Assembly (NCBI GenBank): GCA_963808965.1
Contig: CAWEHU010000015.1
Location: 30,659-94,658, forward strand
Length of the DNA: 64,000 nt
DNA from: CAWEHU01 sp963808965
GTDB lineage: Bacteria; Pseudomonadota; Alphaproteobacteria; Acetobacterales; Acetobacteraceae
Direction: 5' to 3'
In this document: in pieces, positions 29,423 to 40,461 of the stretch
Layout: each line of letters starts with the position of its first letter
Position numbering within the stretch: position 1 is the first letter of the stretch
Notes under the pieces: model-generated
What the model was told of the DNA's origin: nothing
Database searches by the model: none
What the model saw: only the letters and a program-made list of their open reading frames with translations
Made by a program: the position numbers and the translations under genes

Positions 29423-30215
29423 CTACCCGCGCCGGCGCTGCGGTTCCCGAGCCGGATAGACGGCCCCGTAATCTCCCGCGTTCCGCTCGATTCGGCGACA
29501 GATGAACACCTCCTCCTCCGGGTGAGCCTCGATCGTAAAACCGGCGCTGCGCACCATCGCCGCGGCGCACGCGCGATTTGGCGCCCACCAGTTCGTCGGG
29601 TCGTGTGCGTAACTATGCTCGATAAAGTGCAGCTTGGGGAATGCGGGGTCGTCGAAGATCGCGGTTTCCCAGAACTCGTAATCCTCGCGGAGCTGCATGG
29701 TGGCGTCGCTGCCGCGTTGCATGGATTGGAACACGAGCAGGTCTTTCGCGGCGTGTTCGTGGATGAGGTCAAGCGCGAGCAGGGGATGCCGCAGGTGATA
29801 GAGCACTCCAATGAAGAAGACGATGTCGAACCGCTCTCCGAGCGCCGCGACGTCGTAGACCGACAATCGGGTGAACTCGATATCGAGACCTTCCACCTCC
29901 GCGGCGAAGCGCGCCTGCGCCAGATAATCCTCATCGAAGTCGATGCCCACGAACTCGTGCCGCGCCCCGGCGCTTCATCTCCATCGCGTAGAAGCCACCG
30001 TTGCAGCCGATGTCGAGCACCGTCTTGCCCGTGAGATCAGCGGGGATCGCGTCCGCGAACCGTGCCCATTTCACGCGCGGATAATCGCCGAGAAAATGCT
30101 CCGGCGCGGTCTGGACCCCCTTGAGATCGATGTTATGAAACCAGGGGCCGAGCGCCCGAGCGCGCTCGCGGATCCGCTCCGGTGTCCACGGACCCGCATC
30201 GACCGTCGTACTCAT
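29423..30215 (-). CDS. SAM-dependent methyltransferase, TIGR04290-like (frameshifted)
   Basis: About 263 residues. The N-terminal part has ARALGPWFHNIDL and KTVLDIGCNGGFYAMEMKRRGA, the SAM motif I. The second frame gives VGIDFDEDYLAQARFAAEV, FDIVFFIGVLYHLRHPLLAL and LVFQSMQRG. They meet at 29950-29958, where the plus strand reads GAACTCG; GACTCG restores ARVVGIDFD. From memory this resembles a methyltransferase family found next to beta-xylosidase-like and glycosyltransferase genes; I could not run a search. The start overlaps the nucleotidyltransferase stop. Confidence 0.8.
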
Positions 30216-31015
30216 GCCCGCAGCCCTGTTGCGCGCGCGGGGTTGGCGGGCGACCGGCTTAATGGCGAGGCGGAGAGGATCGCGCCGTCCTCCCGCGCTT
30301 CCAGCAGCCGGGTTGCTTCGCGGTAGCCGTTGAGCGTTCCGACATCGACGTAGCTCTGGCCTGCGCGTGCGCCCCACGCCGCTCCGCCCGCTTCCAGATA
30401 GGCGTTCACCAATGTGCCGATATACTGGTCCTGCTTTTCCCGCCGTATCCAGAGTGCGTGCAGCTCGTACAGAACCGCACCGGGCAGCTTGAACGCACCC
30501 CAAATCCAATGTGAGCGCGCATCGCGGGCTTTCACTTGCACCTGGCGCACGCGCCCTTCCGGATCGGTTTCCACCGCATCGAACAGCTCGGGCCGGTCAA
30601 CCGGGAACAGCAGGAAGGAGAAACGGTCGTTCGGCAAGGCGCCGAGCGCATCCTCGGGAAACCAGATCGTATCCGGAAGGCCGACGATAACCGGCTCGTC
30701 GGCCTGAATCAGCGGCAAGGCGCGGAAGATCGCGTCACAGAGGCCGCAGGCCTCGTCCTGGATCACGTAAGCAAGGCTCGCACCGCCGATCGAACCGCCA
30801 TAATACCGAAGTATGTCGGACTTCCAGGGCGAGATGACGAAGCAGATTCGTGTCGCGCCGCCTCGCAGCATGCGGTCGACCAGATATTCGCTGACGGCGC
30901 GCGGGCGCTCGGCGCCGCTCTCGTCATGCCGGCTGCCCACGGGCAGCAGCTCTTTCGAGAAGGCGAGGGGCTGGATGCGCGTGCCGTTGCCGGCCGCTGG
31001 GATTATGCCCCACAT
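30212..31015 (-). CDS. Sugar-phosphate nucleotidyltransferase
   Basis: A 267-residue NTP-transferase. It begins WGIIPAAGNGTRIQPLAFSKELLPVG, the nucleotide-binding signature of the GalU/RfbA fold with the lysine of SKELLP. VGLPDTIWFP provides the metal-binding aspartate region, and YVDVGTLNGYREA lies near the end. It would activate a sugar-1-phosphate to an NDP-sugar for the neighbouring transferases. The base and sugar are not clear. Confidence 0.87.
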   Translation of the reverse strand: MWGIIPAAGNGTRIQPLAFSKELLPVGSRHDESGAERPRAVSEYLVDRMLRGGATRICFVISPWKSDILRYYGGSIGGASLAYVIQDEACGLCDAIFRALPLIQADEPVIVGLPDTIWFPEDALGALPNDRFSFLLFPVDRPELFDAVETDPEGRVRQVQVKARDARSHWIWGAFKLPGAVLYELHALWIRREKQDQYIGTLVNAYLEAGGAAWGARAGQSYVDVGTLNGYREATRLLEAREDGAILSASPLSRSPANPARATGLRA

Positions 31016-31020
31016 CTCGT

Positions 31021-32115
31021 TCAGGCCTCCTCGCTCACGCCACTGCCGGCCACGTACGTCTCAAGCGCGGCGATCATCTCGCGCGCCCTCCGGGTTGCGG
31101 TGTGCTCGTCCAGTGTCCGTTCGCGGGCCCGGTGCGCAATCGCTTCAAGCTCCCCAGGCGGCAGCGCCAGCGCGGCCAGGGCCTCGCCGGTCGTCTCAGC
31201 GATGAGGATCTCCCGTCCAGGCTCGAAGAACGCGTCGAGCCCCTCCCAGCAATCGCTCAGGATCGGCGCGCCGCAAGCCGCGGCCTCGAACAACCGGCCC
31301 GAGGGGCACCATCCCATGCGCGCCATCGCGCTCCGCGTGACGTTCAGCGTCAACCGCGACGCAGCGTAGAAGCCGGGGTGCGCCGCGGGCGGCACGTGCC
31401 GGACGAACCAGATATTGGGCGTCCAGGGGAATGACGCGGGATACTGAGCGCCGCCGATCACGAATCGCTCGGCGGGCAGCCGGCGAGCGGGCTCGACGAA
31501 CAGCCGCTCCAGCGTCGCCTGCCGGTCCTCCGCGTAGGTGCCGAGATAGGAAAGGGCGGCAGCGTAGTGCGGGTCCGGCGGAGCCGGGTAATGCAGCTCC
31601 GGATCGACCGAGCCATAGAGTGGGACGGCGCGACGCGCTCCAAGCCTTTGCCGTAATGCTTCCAGCGCGCCACCGCCTGTATAGCTCAGCACCAGGTCGA
31701 AGCCCGTCAGCCCGTCCGGGCCGATATAACTCGTCTCCTCGCCGGCCGCGATCCGCTCGAGCGTCACTGGCGTGTCGAGATCGTAGAAGCAGCGCACCGG
31801 CACGTTGCTGTCGAGCACCAGTTCCGTCGCGGCGATTCCGTCCGGGCAGTAGGACGTGACCATGCCCACATCGGCCTCGGCGAGCGAACGTCTCGCCTGC
31901 GCCAGCGCCTCGCTCCAGTGGGAGTAGAGCACGAGCGTCCCTCCGCCTGGCAGGGCGGTAAGGTCTCTATGTTGAGCGTAATAAGGTGCGTCGCGCTCGA
32001 AGAAGGTCACGGCGTGGCCGTCCTTGGCCAGGGCTCCGATCAACGCGCGCCAGAGCGCTCCGTGGCCATTTCCCCATGTGGAGCTCACGGCCAGGCCGAA
32101 GATCACGATCCTCAT
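31021..32115 (-). CDS. CgeB-like glycosyltransferase
   Basis: A 364-residue GT-B protein. It starts MRIVIFGLAVSSTWGNGHGALWRAL and has a C-terminal block with RLTLNVTRSAMARMGWCPSG, RLFEAAACGAPILSDCWEGL and FFEPGREILIAET, typical of the CgeB/Glyco_trans_1_2 group. It lies five bases before the nucleotidyltransferase gene. Probably an initiating or chain-building transferase of the cluster. Confidence 0.83.
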   Translation of the reverse strand: MRIVIFGLAVSSTWGNGHGALWRALIGALAKDGHAVTFFERDAPYYAQHRDLTALPGGGTLVLYSHWSEALAQARRSLAEADVGMVTSYCPDGIAATELVLDSNVPVRCFYDLDTPVTLERIAAGEETSYIGPDGLTGFDLVLSYTGGGALEALRQRLGARRAVPLYGSVDPELHYPAPPDPHYAAALSYLGTYAEDRQATLERLFVEPARRLPAERFVIGGAQYPASFPWTPNIWFVRHVPPAAHPGFYAASRLTLNVTRSAMARMGWCPSGRLFEAAACGAPILSDCWEGLDAFFEPGREILIAETTGEALAALALPPGELEAIAHRARERTLDEHTATRRAREMIAALETYVAGSGVSEEA

Positions 32116-32221
32116 CCGCCGCGGGCTCTCCGTGGTCGAACCATGCTGAGCTTACTCCTGAAGCGGGGACGCGCTGGCACACACCGGGCCGTGAACGAAT
32201 GAAGGAACGGGGGGTTGCAGA

Positions 32222-32920
32222 TCAGGGCCGGAGCAGCAGCTCCCGAAGCTCGTGCAGACTCTCGGCGATGGTCACGCATTTGCGGCGGATCGCCTCGGTG
32301 GGCAGCAGCAAGTCCGGAACCATCACCGCCATCATCCCGGCCCCGTGCAGCGCCTCGATGCCATGATGCGAGTCCTCGACGCCGAGGCAGCGGGCCGGCG
32401 GAACGCCCAATTTCCGGGCCGCCTTCAGGAACGGTTCGGGATGCGGTTTCCCATGCTCGACATCATCGCGTGTGACCACCGCGTCGAACAGTTCCAGCAA
32501 GCCGCAGCGGCGCAGATTGGCGTAAGTCGTGTTCTCCGTCGCGGAGGTCGCGAGCGCCAACGGCAGCGCGCGTTCCCGCAGGCAGTGCAGCAGCTCCGTC
32601 GCTCCTCGCTTCAACGGAATCCCCCGGCGTACGGCGGCGCGTTTCCGCTCGTAGTAATGGGCGAGGAAGGGCTCAAGCGGGAAATCGCCGCCGAAATGCG
32701 CCTGCACCAAAGCTCCGCGCTCGCGGGTCGAGAGCCCGACGAGGGAGCTGTAGAAGTCCTCGCCCACCGCAAACCCGAGAGCGGCGGCAGCTTCCGTGAA
32801 TGCGGCGCGGTAGAGCGGCTCGGTGTCGAGCAGGATGCCGTCCATATCGAAGACGAGCCCGTCCACCGGGTAGGGAAACGCTCGGCGGGCGAGCGAGGGG
32901 CAGGAGACTGGCAGATCCAT
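32222..32920 (-). CDS. HAD-superfamily hydrolase, Gph/PgmB-like
   Basis: A 232-residue HAD protein. Motif I is FDMDGILLDTEPLY, motif II ATSATENT, motif III GKPHPEPFLKAARKLG and motif IV GVEDSHHGIEAL. With its helical cap (residues about 35-100) it fits the beta-phosphoglucomutase/phosphoglycolate phosphatase group, so it could be a sugar-phosphate phosphatase or mutase. It lies 106 bases upstream of the CgeB-like gene in the same direction and may serve the glycan cluster. Confidence 0.83.
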   Translation of the reverse strand: MDLPVSCPSLARRAFPYPVDGLVFDMDGILLDTEPLYRAAFTEAAAALGFAVGEDFYSSLVGLSTRERGALVQAHFGGDFPLEPFLAHYYERKRAAVRRGIPLKRGATELLHCLRERALPLALATSATENTTYANLRRCGLLELFDAVVTRDDVEHGKPHPEPFLKAARKLGVPPARCLGVEDSHHGIEALHGAGMMAVMVPDLLLPTEAIRRKCVTIAESLHELRELLLRP

Positions 32921-33205
32921 CCGGCCCCGTTCTGTTGGTGTGTCTAAACGTCAGATGGCTTCGCCTCGTCAGGACGCATCCTGGCAGTGGACGAGTTTGA
33001 AGAACCGGCTTGGGTGGTCTGTGGTGGAGTTCGCCTGGCTCATAGCCGCCTCCGGCTCAGCTTAGATGGCCGGTAAACGCCAGCCACGACGACGGGTTTG
33101 CGGCGCCCTGGTGGCGACCTTCGCACGGAAGGCGCGGGCCGCTGGACGCGGCCTGCTTGCTGCCCATATCTCGTCCTCGGCAGAAGGAATAGGGAGGGCG
33201 CCCGC

Positions 33206-33769
<564 letters not shown>

Positions 33770-33793
33770 CCACCGGGACAGAGGAGAACGGAC

Positions 33794-34702
33794 GTGAGTG
33801 CAACCGAGCGCGCGGAATTCGATCGCAGCGCCGAGGATCTCGGCAACATCGTCGAGTTCGGCCACCTCAATATAACGGTCCCGGACCAGCTTCAGGCGAC
33901 CGTGTTCTACATCACCGGCCTTGGGCTGACCCGCGACCCGTATCTGGTCACGGGGGTGGAGAACATGTGGGTGAACGTGGGCCGCGCCCAGTTCCATCTG
34001 CCCGTCCGCAAAGCGCAGGTGGTTCGCGGCGTGATCGGGCTCGTGTTGCCGGATCTCGAGGCCTTGCTGCAACGTCTTTCGGGTGTGCGGACCCGGCTCG
34101 GCGACACTAAGTTCGCCTTCCGGGAAACTGGTTCCGTGGTCGAGGTGACCTGCCCCTGGGGGAACCGGTTCCGCTGCCATGCCCCGGAAGCCCGGTTCGG
34201 CCCGGTCGCGCTGGGGATACCCTATGTCGAGTTCGGCGTGCCCCGAGGCGCGTCCGACGGGATCGCTCGATTCTATCGAGAGTTTGTGGGCGCATCCACC
34301 ACGACAGCCGACGACGGTAGTGGGCCGTGTGCCTATGTTGGCGCCGGCGACGGAACGCGGCTGATTTTTCGGGAGACAGAGGTTCCGTTGCCCGCTTTCG
34401 ATGGCCACCACATCCAGATCACGTTGCAGGACTTTTCCGGGCCACATCGCCGACTGCTGGATCGGGGGCTAATCACCGAAGAGAGCGATCAGCACCAGTA
34501 CAGGTTCCAGGACATCGTCGATCCGGGCCGCCGCGAGGTGCTCTTCACCGTGGAGCACGAGGTGCGCAGCATGAGGCACCCGCTCTTCGCGCGTTTCTTG
34601 GTGAACCGGGATGCCGGGGTGACGCCCCGGAACTATCGGCCGGGGCACGAGAGCTTGAGCTGGGCCACGCCCTTAGCTGCGGGACCACCGCGTGCCGTCT
34701 AA
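33794..34702 (+). CDS. VOC-superfamily (dioxygenase-like) protein
   Basis: A 302-residue protein with two VOC modules: FGHLNITVPDQLQATVFYITGLGL near residue 20 and VEFGVPRGASDGIARFYREFVG near 140. DGHHIQITLQDF contains likely metal-ligand histidines. Similar in layout to extradiol dioxygenases and glyoxalase-like proteins, but I cannot assign a substrate. It starts GTG after GAGGAG, 25 bases behind msrA, so the two may share a transcript. Confidence 0.72.
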   Translation: MSATERAEFDRSAEDLGNIVEFGHLNITVPDQLQATVFYITGLGLTRDPYLVTGVENMWVNVGRAQFHLPVRKAQVVRGVIGLVLPDLEALLQRLSGVRTRLGDTKFAFRETGSVVEVTCPWGNRFRCHAPEARFGPVALGIPYVEFGVPRGASDGIARFYREFVGASTTTADDGSGPCAYVGAGDGTRLIFRETEVPLPAFDGHHIQITLQDFSGPHRRLLDRGLITEESDQHQYRFQDIVDPGRREVLFTVEHEVRSMRHPLFARFLVNRDAGVTPRNYRPGHESLSWATPLAAGPPRAV

Positions 34703-34782
34703 GCGCGCTTCGCTTCCCGGACGGGCCTGTGCCATCCTATGCTCCGCCTAACCAGCCGATTGCGTGAAAAGGGGATCAGCCC

Positions 34783-36856
34783 GTGGCCGACGACCTCGAC
34801 CAGCTCTGCATCAATACGATCCGCACGCTCGCGATGGACGCGGTGCAACAGGCCAATTCCGGCCATCCGGGCACGCCGATGGGGTTGGCCCCGGTCGGCT
34901 ACACGCTGTGGAACGGCCGGCTGCGCTTCGATCCGGCCGACCCGATCTGGCCCAATCGCGACCGCTTCGTGCTGTCGGTCGGGCACGCTTCCATGCTGCT
35001 CTATAGCCTGCTGCACTTGACGAAGACGCAGGCGGTGGACGAGCGCTACGAGGTGCTCGGCCGCCCATCGGTAAGATTGGACGACATCAAGCATTTCCGT
35101 CAGCTCGACAGCGCCTGTCCCGGCCATCCGGAATACCACATGACCTCCGGAGTGGAATGCACCACCGGACCTCTGGGTCAGGGAGTCGCGAACAGCGTCG
35201 GCATGGCGATCGCCGAACGATGGCTTGCAAGCCACTACAACCGGCCGGATTTTCCCATAATCGACTACGACGTCTATGCGCTCTGCGGCGATGGCGACAA
35301 CATGGAGGGCATTTCCGGCGAGGCGGCCTCGCTCGCCGGGCACCTGCGGCTCTCCAACCTGTGCTGGATCTACGATTCCAACAAGGTGACGATCGAGGGT
35401 TCGACCGCGCTCGCCTTCAGCGAGGATGTCGGAACGCGGTTTCTGGCGTACGGCTGGAACGTGGTGCGGGTGCGGAACGCGAATGACACGAAGGCGATCA
35501 ATATTGCGCTGGACGATTTCAAGCGCGAAACCGGCCGTCCGACCCTCATCATCGTCGAGAGCCATATCGGCTACGGCGCGCCACACAAACAGGACACGTC
35601 GGCGGCGCACGGAGAGCCATTGGGTGAGGACGAGATCCGTGGCGCCAAGCGGTTCTACGGCTGGCCCGAGGACGCGAAGTTCCTCGTACCGGACGGAGTG
35701 TACGAACACTTCGCGGCCGGTATCGGCGCGCGGGGTGCCAAGCTGCGCGAGGAATGGAACGCGCTGTTCGAGAAATATCGCGCGCAACACCCGGATCTGG
35801 CGCACCAGTTCGAGATGATGCAGCGGCGCGAGCTGCCCGAGGGATGGGAGCAAGGTCTGACCGAGTTCCCAGCCGACCCGAAAGGCCTCGCGAGCCGGGA
35901 ACTCGTCCGGCAAGGTGCTGAACACGCTGGCGGAAAGAATCCCTTGGCTGCTCGGTGGGGCGGCCGACCTCGCGCCTTCCACCAAGACCATGCTCAAGAA
36001 CGAGGGCTCGTTCGAGGCGGACTCCTACGATGGCCGCAACTTCCATTTCGGCATTCGCGAACACGCGATGGGCGCCATTTGCAACGGCCTCGCCTTGTCG
36101 AAGCTGCGGCCATTCGGATCGGGCTTCCTGATCTTCTCCGATTACATGCGCGGCTCGATCCGGCTCTCGGCGATCATGGAGCTGCCGGTCGTGTTCGTTT
36201 TCACGCACGACTCGATCGGGGTGGGCGAGGACGGGCCAACTCACCAGCCCGTCGAGCAGCTGGCGAGTTTGCGCGGCGTCCCAGGGTTGCACACGATTCG
36301 TCCGTGCGATGCCAACGAGGTCTCCGAGGCGTGGCGCGTCGCGCTGAGCGCGAAACACCAGCCGTCCTGCTTGGTGCTGAGCCGGCAGGCGCTGCCGACG
36401 CTCGACCGGAGTAAATACGCCCCCGCCCGCGGTCTCGCCCGAGGCGCCTACGTATTGGCTGACCCGCCGGACGGAAAGCCCGAGGTCATTCTGATGGGAA
36501 CGGGGAGCGAGGTAGGACTCTGCGTCGCGGCGCACGAGGAGCTGGCGAAGGAAGGCGTGCGCTCGCGCGTGGTCAGCATGCCGTGCTGGGATTTGTTCGA
36601 GCAGCAAGACGAGGATTATCGCAGCGAGGTGCTGCCGGACGATATTCGCGCCCGCGTGGCCGTCGAGCAGGCGGCGACGCTGGGGTGGGACCGCTACACC
36701 GGGCGGCACGGCGCGATCATCGGAATGCACACATTCGGGGCCTCCGCGCCGCTCAAATCCCTGCTGGTGAAGTTCGGCTTCACCCCCGAGGGCGTCATCA
36801 AGGCCGCGCGGGCGCAGATCGCGCAGCAGAAGCAGATGAAACAGGCCGCGGAGTAG
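34783..36856 (+). CDS. tkt: Transketolase (frameshifted)
   Basis: Transketolase moves two-carbon units in the pentose phosphate pathway with thiamine diphosphate. The first frame holds AMDAVQQANSGHPGTPMGLAP, GPLGQGVANSVGMAIAE and the TPP motif GDGDNMEGISGE. The second holds FHFGIREHAMGAI (catalytic Glu region) and the C-terminal domain. They meet at 35890-35910 where the sequence reads GGGAACTCGTCC; GGGACTCGTCC gives the expected RDSSGKVLN. Joined length is 690 residues plus one extra base. It heads the tkt-tal-zwf operon. Confidence 0.93.
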
Positions 36857-36880
36857 GCGCGGCGCATCGAGGAGCCTGAC

Positions 36881-38032
36881 ATGAATCCGCTGAAGCAGTT
36901 GGAGCAATGCGGCCAGTCGCCGTGGCTCGATTTCGTCCGCCGAAGCCTGATCCGGAAAGGGGAGTTGCAAACGCTGATCGAGCGCGACGGCCTGAAGGGC
37001 GTCACGTCGAATCCCTCGATCTTCGAGAAGGCGATCGGGGAGTCTGACGAGTATCTGGACGACATGCAGTCATTCCAGGCTCAAGGTCACGAGGATGCCG
37101 GCGAGATCTACGAATACCTCGCCATGGGCGACATCCGCGCAGGCGCCGACGTGCTGCGGTCCGTGTTCAATTCGACCGCGCGGCGCGACGGCTATATCAG
37201 CCTCGAATGCTCGCCCTATCTCGCCAACGACACGGCGGCCACGCTGACCGAAGCGCGGCGGCTGTGGAAAGCGGTCGGGCGCGACAACCTGATGGTGAAA
37301 GTGCCGGGAACGGAAGCGGGGGCGCCGGCGATCCGAACTCTGATCGGCGAAGGGCTGAATATAAACGTCACGTTGCTGTTCGGGATTCCGGCCTACGAGA
37401 AGGTCGCCGAAGCCTACATCGCCGGTCTCGAAGATCTGGCTCAACGCGGCGGTGATGTCTCGCGGGTGGCGAGTGTGGCGAGCTTCTTCGTCAGCCGAAT
37501 CGACACGCTGATAGACAAGCGGATCGACGCGGCGGCGGGCAAGGGCGGCGACAAGGCCGCACTGGAGGCTCTGCGCGGGAAAGTGGCGATCGCCAATGCC
37601 AAGCTCGCCTACGCCCGCTACAAGGAGTTGTTCGCGGGGCCGCGCTGGGAGGCGCTCGCGGCGAAGGGCGCGCGCACCCAGCGGCTGCTATGGGCCTCCA
37701 CGGGCACGAAGAATCCGGCGTATCCGGACACGCTCTATGTCGACACGCTGATCGGCCGGGACACGGTGAACACGATGCCGCCCGCGACGATGGACGCGTT
37801 CCGGGATCACGGCCATGTCAAGCCGGATGCCGTGGAAGAAGGCGTGGATGAGGCCCGCCGTGTGATGCAGCAATTGCAGCAACAGGGCATCTCGCTGGAT
37901 GAAGTAACGTCCGAGCTGGTCGTCGATGGCGTCAAGCTGTTCGCAGACGCTTTCGATAAGCTGCTCGGGGCGGTCGCGAAGCGGCGCAAGACGGCGGAGA
38001 CAGCGGCACCTCAATCCAACGCGGCGGAGTAG
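36881..38032 (+). CDS. tal: Transaldolase
   Basis: A 383-residue transaldolase, the longer bacterial type (not fused to Pgi). KGVTSNPSIFEKAI near residue 38 and NLMVKVPGTEAGAPAI near 135 (Schiff-base lysine) are diagnostic. NVTLLFGIPAYEKVAEAY and FVSRIDTLID follow. It exchanges three-carbon units between sedoheptulose-7-phosphate and glyceraldehyde-3-phosphate. It starts 24 bases after tkt, in the same operon, with GAGGAGCC as ribosome-binding site. Confidence 0.94.
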   Translation: MNPLKQLEQCGQSPWLDFVRRSLIRKGELQTLIERDGLKGVTSNPSIFEKAIGESDEYLDDMQSFQAQGHEDAGEIYEYLAMGDIRAGADVLRSVFNSTARRDGYISLECSPYLANDTAATLTEARRLWKAVGRDNLMVKVPGTEAGAPAIRTLIGEGLNINVTLLFGIPAYEKVAEAYIAGLEDLAQRGGDVSRVASVASFFVSRIDTLIDKRIDAAAGKGGDKAALEALRGKVAIANAKLAYARYKELFAGPRWEALAAKGARTQRLLWASTGTKNPAYPDTLYVDTLIGRDTVNTMPPATMDAFRDHGHVKPDAVEEGVDEARRVMQQLQQQGISLDEVTSELVVDGVKLFADAFDKLLGAVAKRRKTAETAAPQSNAAE

Positions 38033-38036
38033 AGCG

Positions 38037-39643
38037 ATGCCGGACACGTCTGTCATCGGACCGGCCGGTGAGGTGCTCTCCGTGCCGCCCAGGCGTCAGG
38101 CGCAACCGCCCGGGCCCTGCGCGATGGTGATCTTCGGTGCCGGGGGTGACCTCACGAAGCGGCTCCTGTTCCCGGCCCTATACAACCTCGCCCGGACGAA
38201 GCTTCTGCCGGAGAACTTCGCGATCATCGGGGCGGACTTGGCAGACCGCTCCGTCGAGGATTGGCGCAACTCCCTGCTCGACATGCTGCGCGGTTTCGTG
38301 GGTAACAAGGCGAGCGAGAGCGATCTCGACGCGATCGACCCGTCGGTCTGGGACAAGCTCAGCAAGTCCATGTCCTACGTGCAGGGGGACATGACGCATC
38401 CAGACCTGTACCACAAGCTTGGGCAACACCTGAAAGAGGTGGCGAGCAGCCAGCAGACCGGGGAGAACGTACTCTTTTACCTCGCGATCGCGGACCGGTT
38501 TTTCAGCACGGTGGTCGAAAATCTCGCGCAAGCCGGGCTCACCGAGGAATGCGAGAACGGCAAGCAGGCGCGCTGGCGGCGCGTGGTGATCGAAAAACCG
38601 TTCGGCCACGACCTGAAATCAGCCAAAGAGCTGAACGCGAAGGTTCTGTCAGTATTGAGGGAAACCCAGGTCTTCCGGATCGACCACTTCCTCGGGAAGG
38701 AGACGGTCCAGAACATCATGGCCTTCCGCTTCGCCAACGGATTGTTTGAGCCGATCTGGAATCGCGACCGCATCGACCATGTTCAAATCACCGTTTCGGA
38801 GACCGTTGGCGTGGAGCGGCGCGGCCGTTTTTACGAGCACACCGGGGCGCTCCGCGACATGGTGCCCAATCATGTCTTTCAGCTTGTCGCCATGACGGCG
38901 ATGGAGGCACCGGTGCGGTTCGACGCGGACGCGATCCGCGGCAAGAAGGAAGACGTTTTCGCCGCGATGGAGTCGGTCAGGGTCGAGGACGCAGTGCGCG
39001 GCCAGGTACGGGCCAGGCACGGTGCTGGGTGAGCAGGTCCGGGGCTACCGCGAGGAGCCGGACGTTTCACCAAACTCAGGTGTGGAGACCTTCGTGGCTA
39101 TGCGACTCCGCATCGATAACTGGCGCTGGGCCGGCGTGCCCATCTACCTGCGGACCGGCAAGCACATGAGCCAGCGCACGACCGAGATCGCCATTCGCTT
39201 CAAGCAGGCACCCTACGCCCCCTTCGAGAACACGCCCGTTTCGACCTTGCGCCCGAACTGGCTCGTGCTGCAAATTCAGCCCAACGAAGGAATCAGCCTG
39301 CAATTCGAGGTGAAGCGGCCGGGGCCGGTCGTGGATCTGGCGCCGGTCCGGATGTCCTTCCGTTATAGCGATTGGTTTCCGCAGGAACCGAATGTCGGCT
39401 ACGAGACGCTGATCTATGACGTGATGATCGGCGACGCCACGCTGTTCCAGCGGGGCGACATGGTCGAAATCCACCTGGCGCGTGGTGCAGCCCGTGCTGG
39501 ATACCTGGGCGGCCGAGACTCCGGGTGATTTCCCGAATTATGCCTCCGGGAGCGAGGGTCCGGCCGCGGCCGACGCTCTGCTCGAAAAGGACGGAAGGGC
39601 GTGGCGGCCCATCCCGACACCCGAGCAGACCAGTCGCAAATGA
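38037..39643 (+). CDS. zwf: Glucose-6-phosphate 1-dehydrogenase (two frameshifts)
   Basis: The NAD(P)-dependent first enzyme of the oxidative pentose phosphate route. Frame one has MVIFGAGGDLTKRLLFPALYN and the catalytic RIDHFLGKETVQN. Frame two gives VLGEQVRGYREEPDV and FVAMRLRIDNWRW. Frame three gives WRVVQPVLDTWA and the C-terminus. Changes lie near 39005-39010 (CAGGTACGGG; CAGTACGGG keeps the frame) and near 39460-39465 (GAAATCC; GAATCC keeps it). The length is 534 residues plus two bases. The stop overlaps the HAD gene start. Confidence 0.92.
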
Positions 39644-40461
39644 GCGGAGATACAAGAATCGCTCTGCTGCTTGCCGACGTGGATGGCACGCTGGTTACCC
39701 AAGACAAGGTGCTGACGGAAGCCTCGCAGGCCGCGGCCCGGGAAATGCGCGCGGCGGGCGTGAGCCTGGCGATCACGAGCGGGCGGCCGCCCCGAGGAAT
39801 GCGCATGCTGATCGAGCCGCTCGCGCTCGACACGATGGTCGCCGGATTCAACGGCGGCGTTTACACCGACCCGCAGCTTCGCGTGCTGGACCAGCGCAGT
39901 CTTGACGTCCAAGTGGCCAAGGAAGCGCTCGGGATTATCCTCGAATCCGGGCTGGATGCATGGATTTATACGGGAGACGACTGGCTCATCCGAGACCCGA
40001 AGGCGCCGCATGTGGCGCGTGAGGCTTTCACCGTCCAGTTCGAGGCCAAGATCGTGCCGTCCTTCACCGACGCGCATCTCAGTAACTGCGTCAAGATCGT
40101 CGGGGTGTCCGACGATCATGGGCGAGTGGCGGCGGCGGAGAAGGCGGCTCAGGATACGCTCGGCGAACGAGCCTCGGCGACCAGATCGCAGCCCTATTAC
40201 CTGGATGTGACGCATCCGGACGCCAATAAGGGCGCGGTCGTCGAGCGTCTGTCGCAGATGTTGTCCATCCCCAAGGAGCGGATCGCGACGATCGGTGATG
40301 GGGCGAACGACGCGTTGATGTTCCGCAAGAGCGGATTCAGCATCGCGATGGGAAATGCCGCGGACGAGGTTAAGGAGCAGGCCAGCGTGGTGACGGACAG
40401 CAACGAACAGGACGGATTCGCCAAGGCCGTACGCCGCTACATCTTGGACGCGGCTCGATGA
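39640..40461 (+). CDS. Cof-type HAD phosphatase
   Basis: A 273-residue HAD-IIB hydrolase: LLADVDGTLVT near residue 10, TSGRPPRGM, and the C-terminal KGAVVERLSQML with GDGANDALMFRKSGFSIAMGNA. These enzymes remove phosphate from sugar phosphates and other metabolites. It sits inside the pentose-phosphate operon, between zwf and pgl, overlapping both by a few bases, so a sugar-phosphate substrate is plausible. Confidence 0.9.
   Translation: MSGDTRIALLLADVDGTLVTQDKVLTEASQAAAREMRAAGVSLAITSGRPPRGMRMLIEPLALDTMVAGFNGGVYTDPQLRVLDQRSLDVQVAKEALGIILESGLDAWIYTGDDWLIRDPKAPHVAREAFTVQFEAKIVPSFTDAHLSNCVKIVGVSDDHGRVAAAEKAAQDTLGERASATRSQPYYLDVTHPDANKGAVVERLSQMLSIPKERIATIGDGANDALMFRKSGFSIAMGNAADEVKEQASVVTDSNEQDGFAKAVRRYILDAAR

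Noticed and set aside
29266..29934. A 222-codon frame overlapping the glycosidase-like gene and the methyltransferase
   Set aside because: Only its last part (from 29415) is real, as the first segment of the glycosidase-like gene; the rest is arginine/serine-rich shadow sequence.
34783..39643. Programmed ribosomal frameshifting in tkt and zwf
   Set aside because: No slippery heptamer with a downstream structure was seen, and the same kind of shift appears in many unrelated genes, which points to sequence error.
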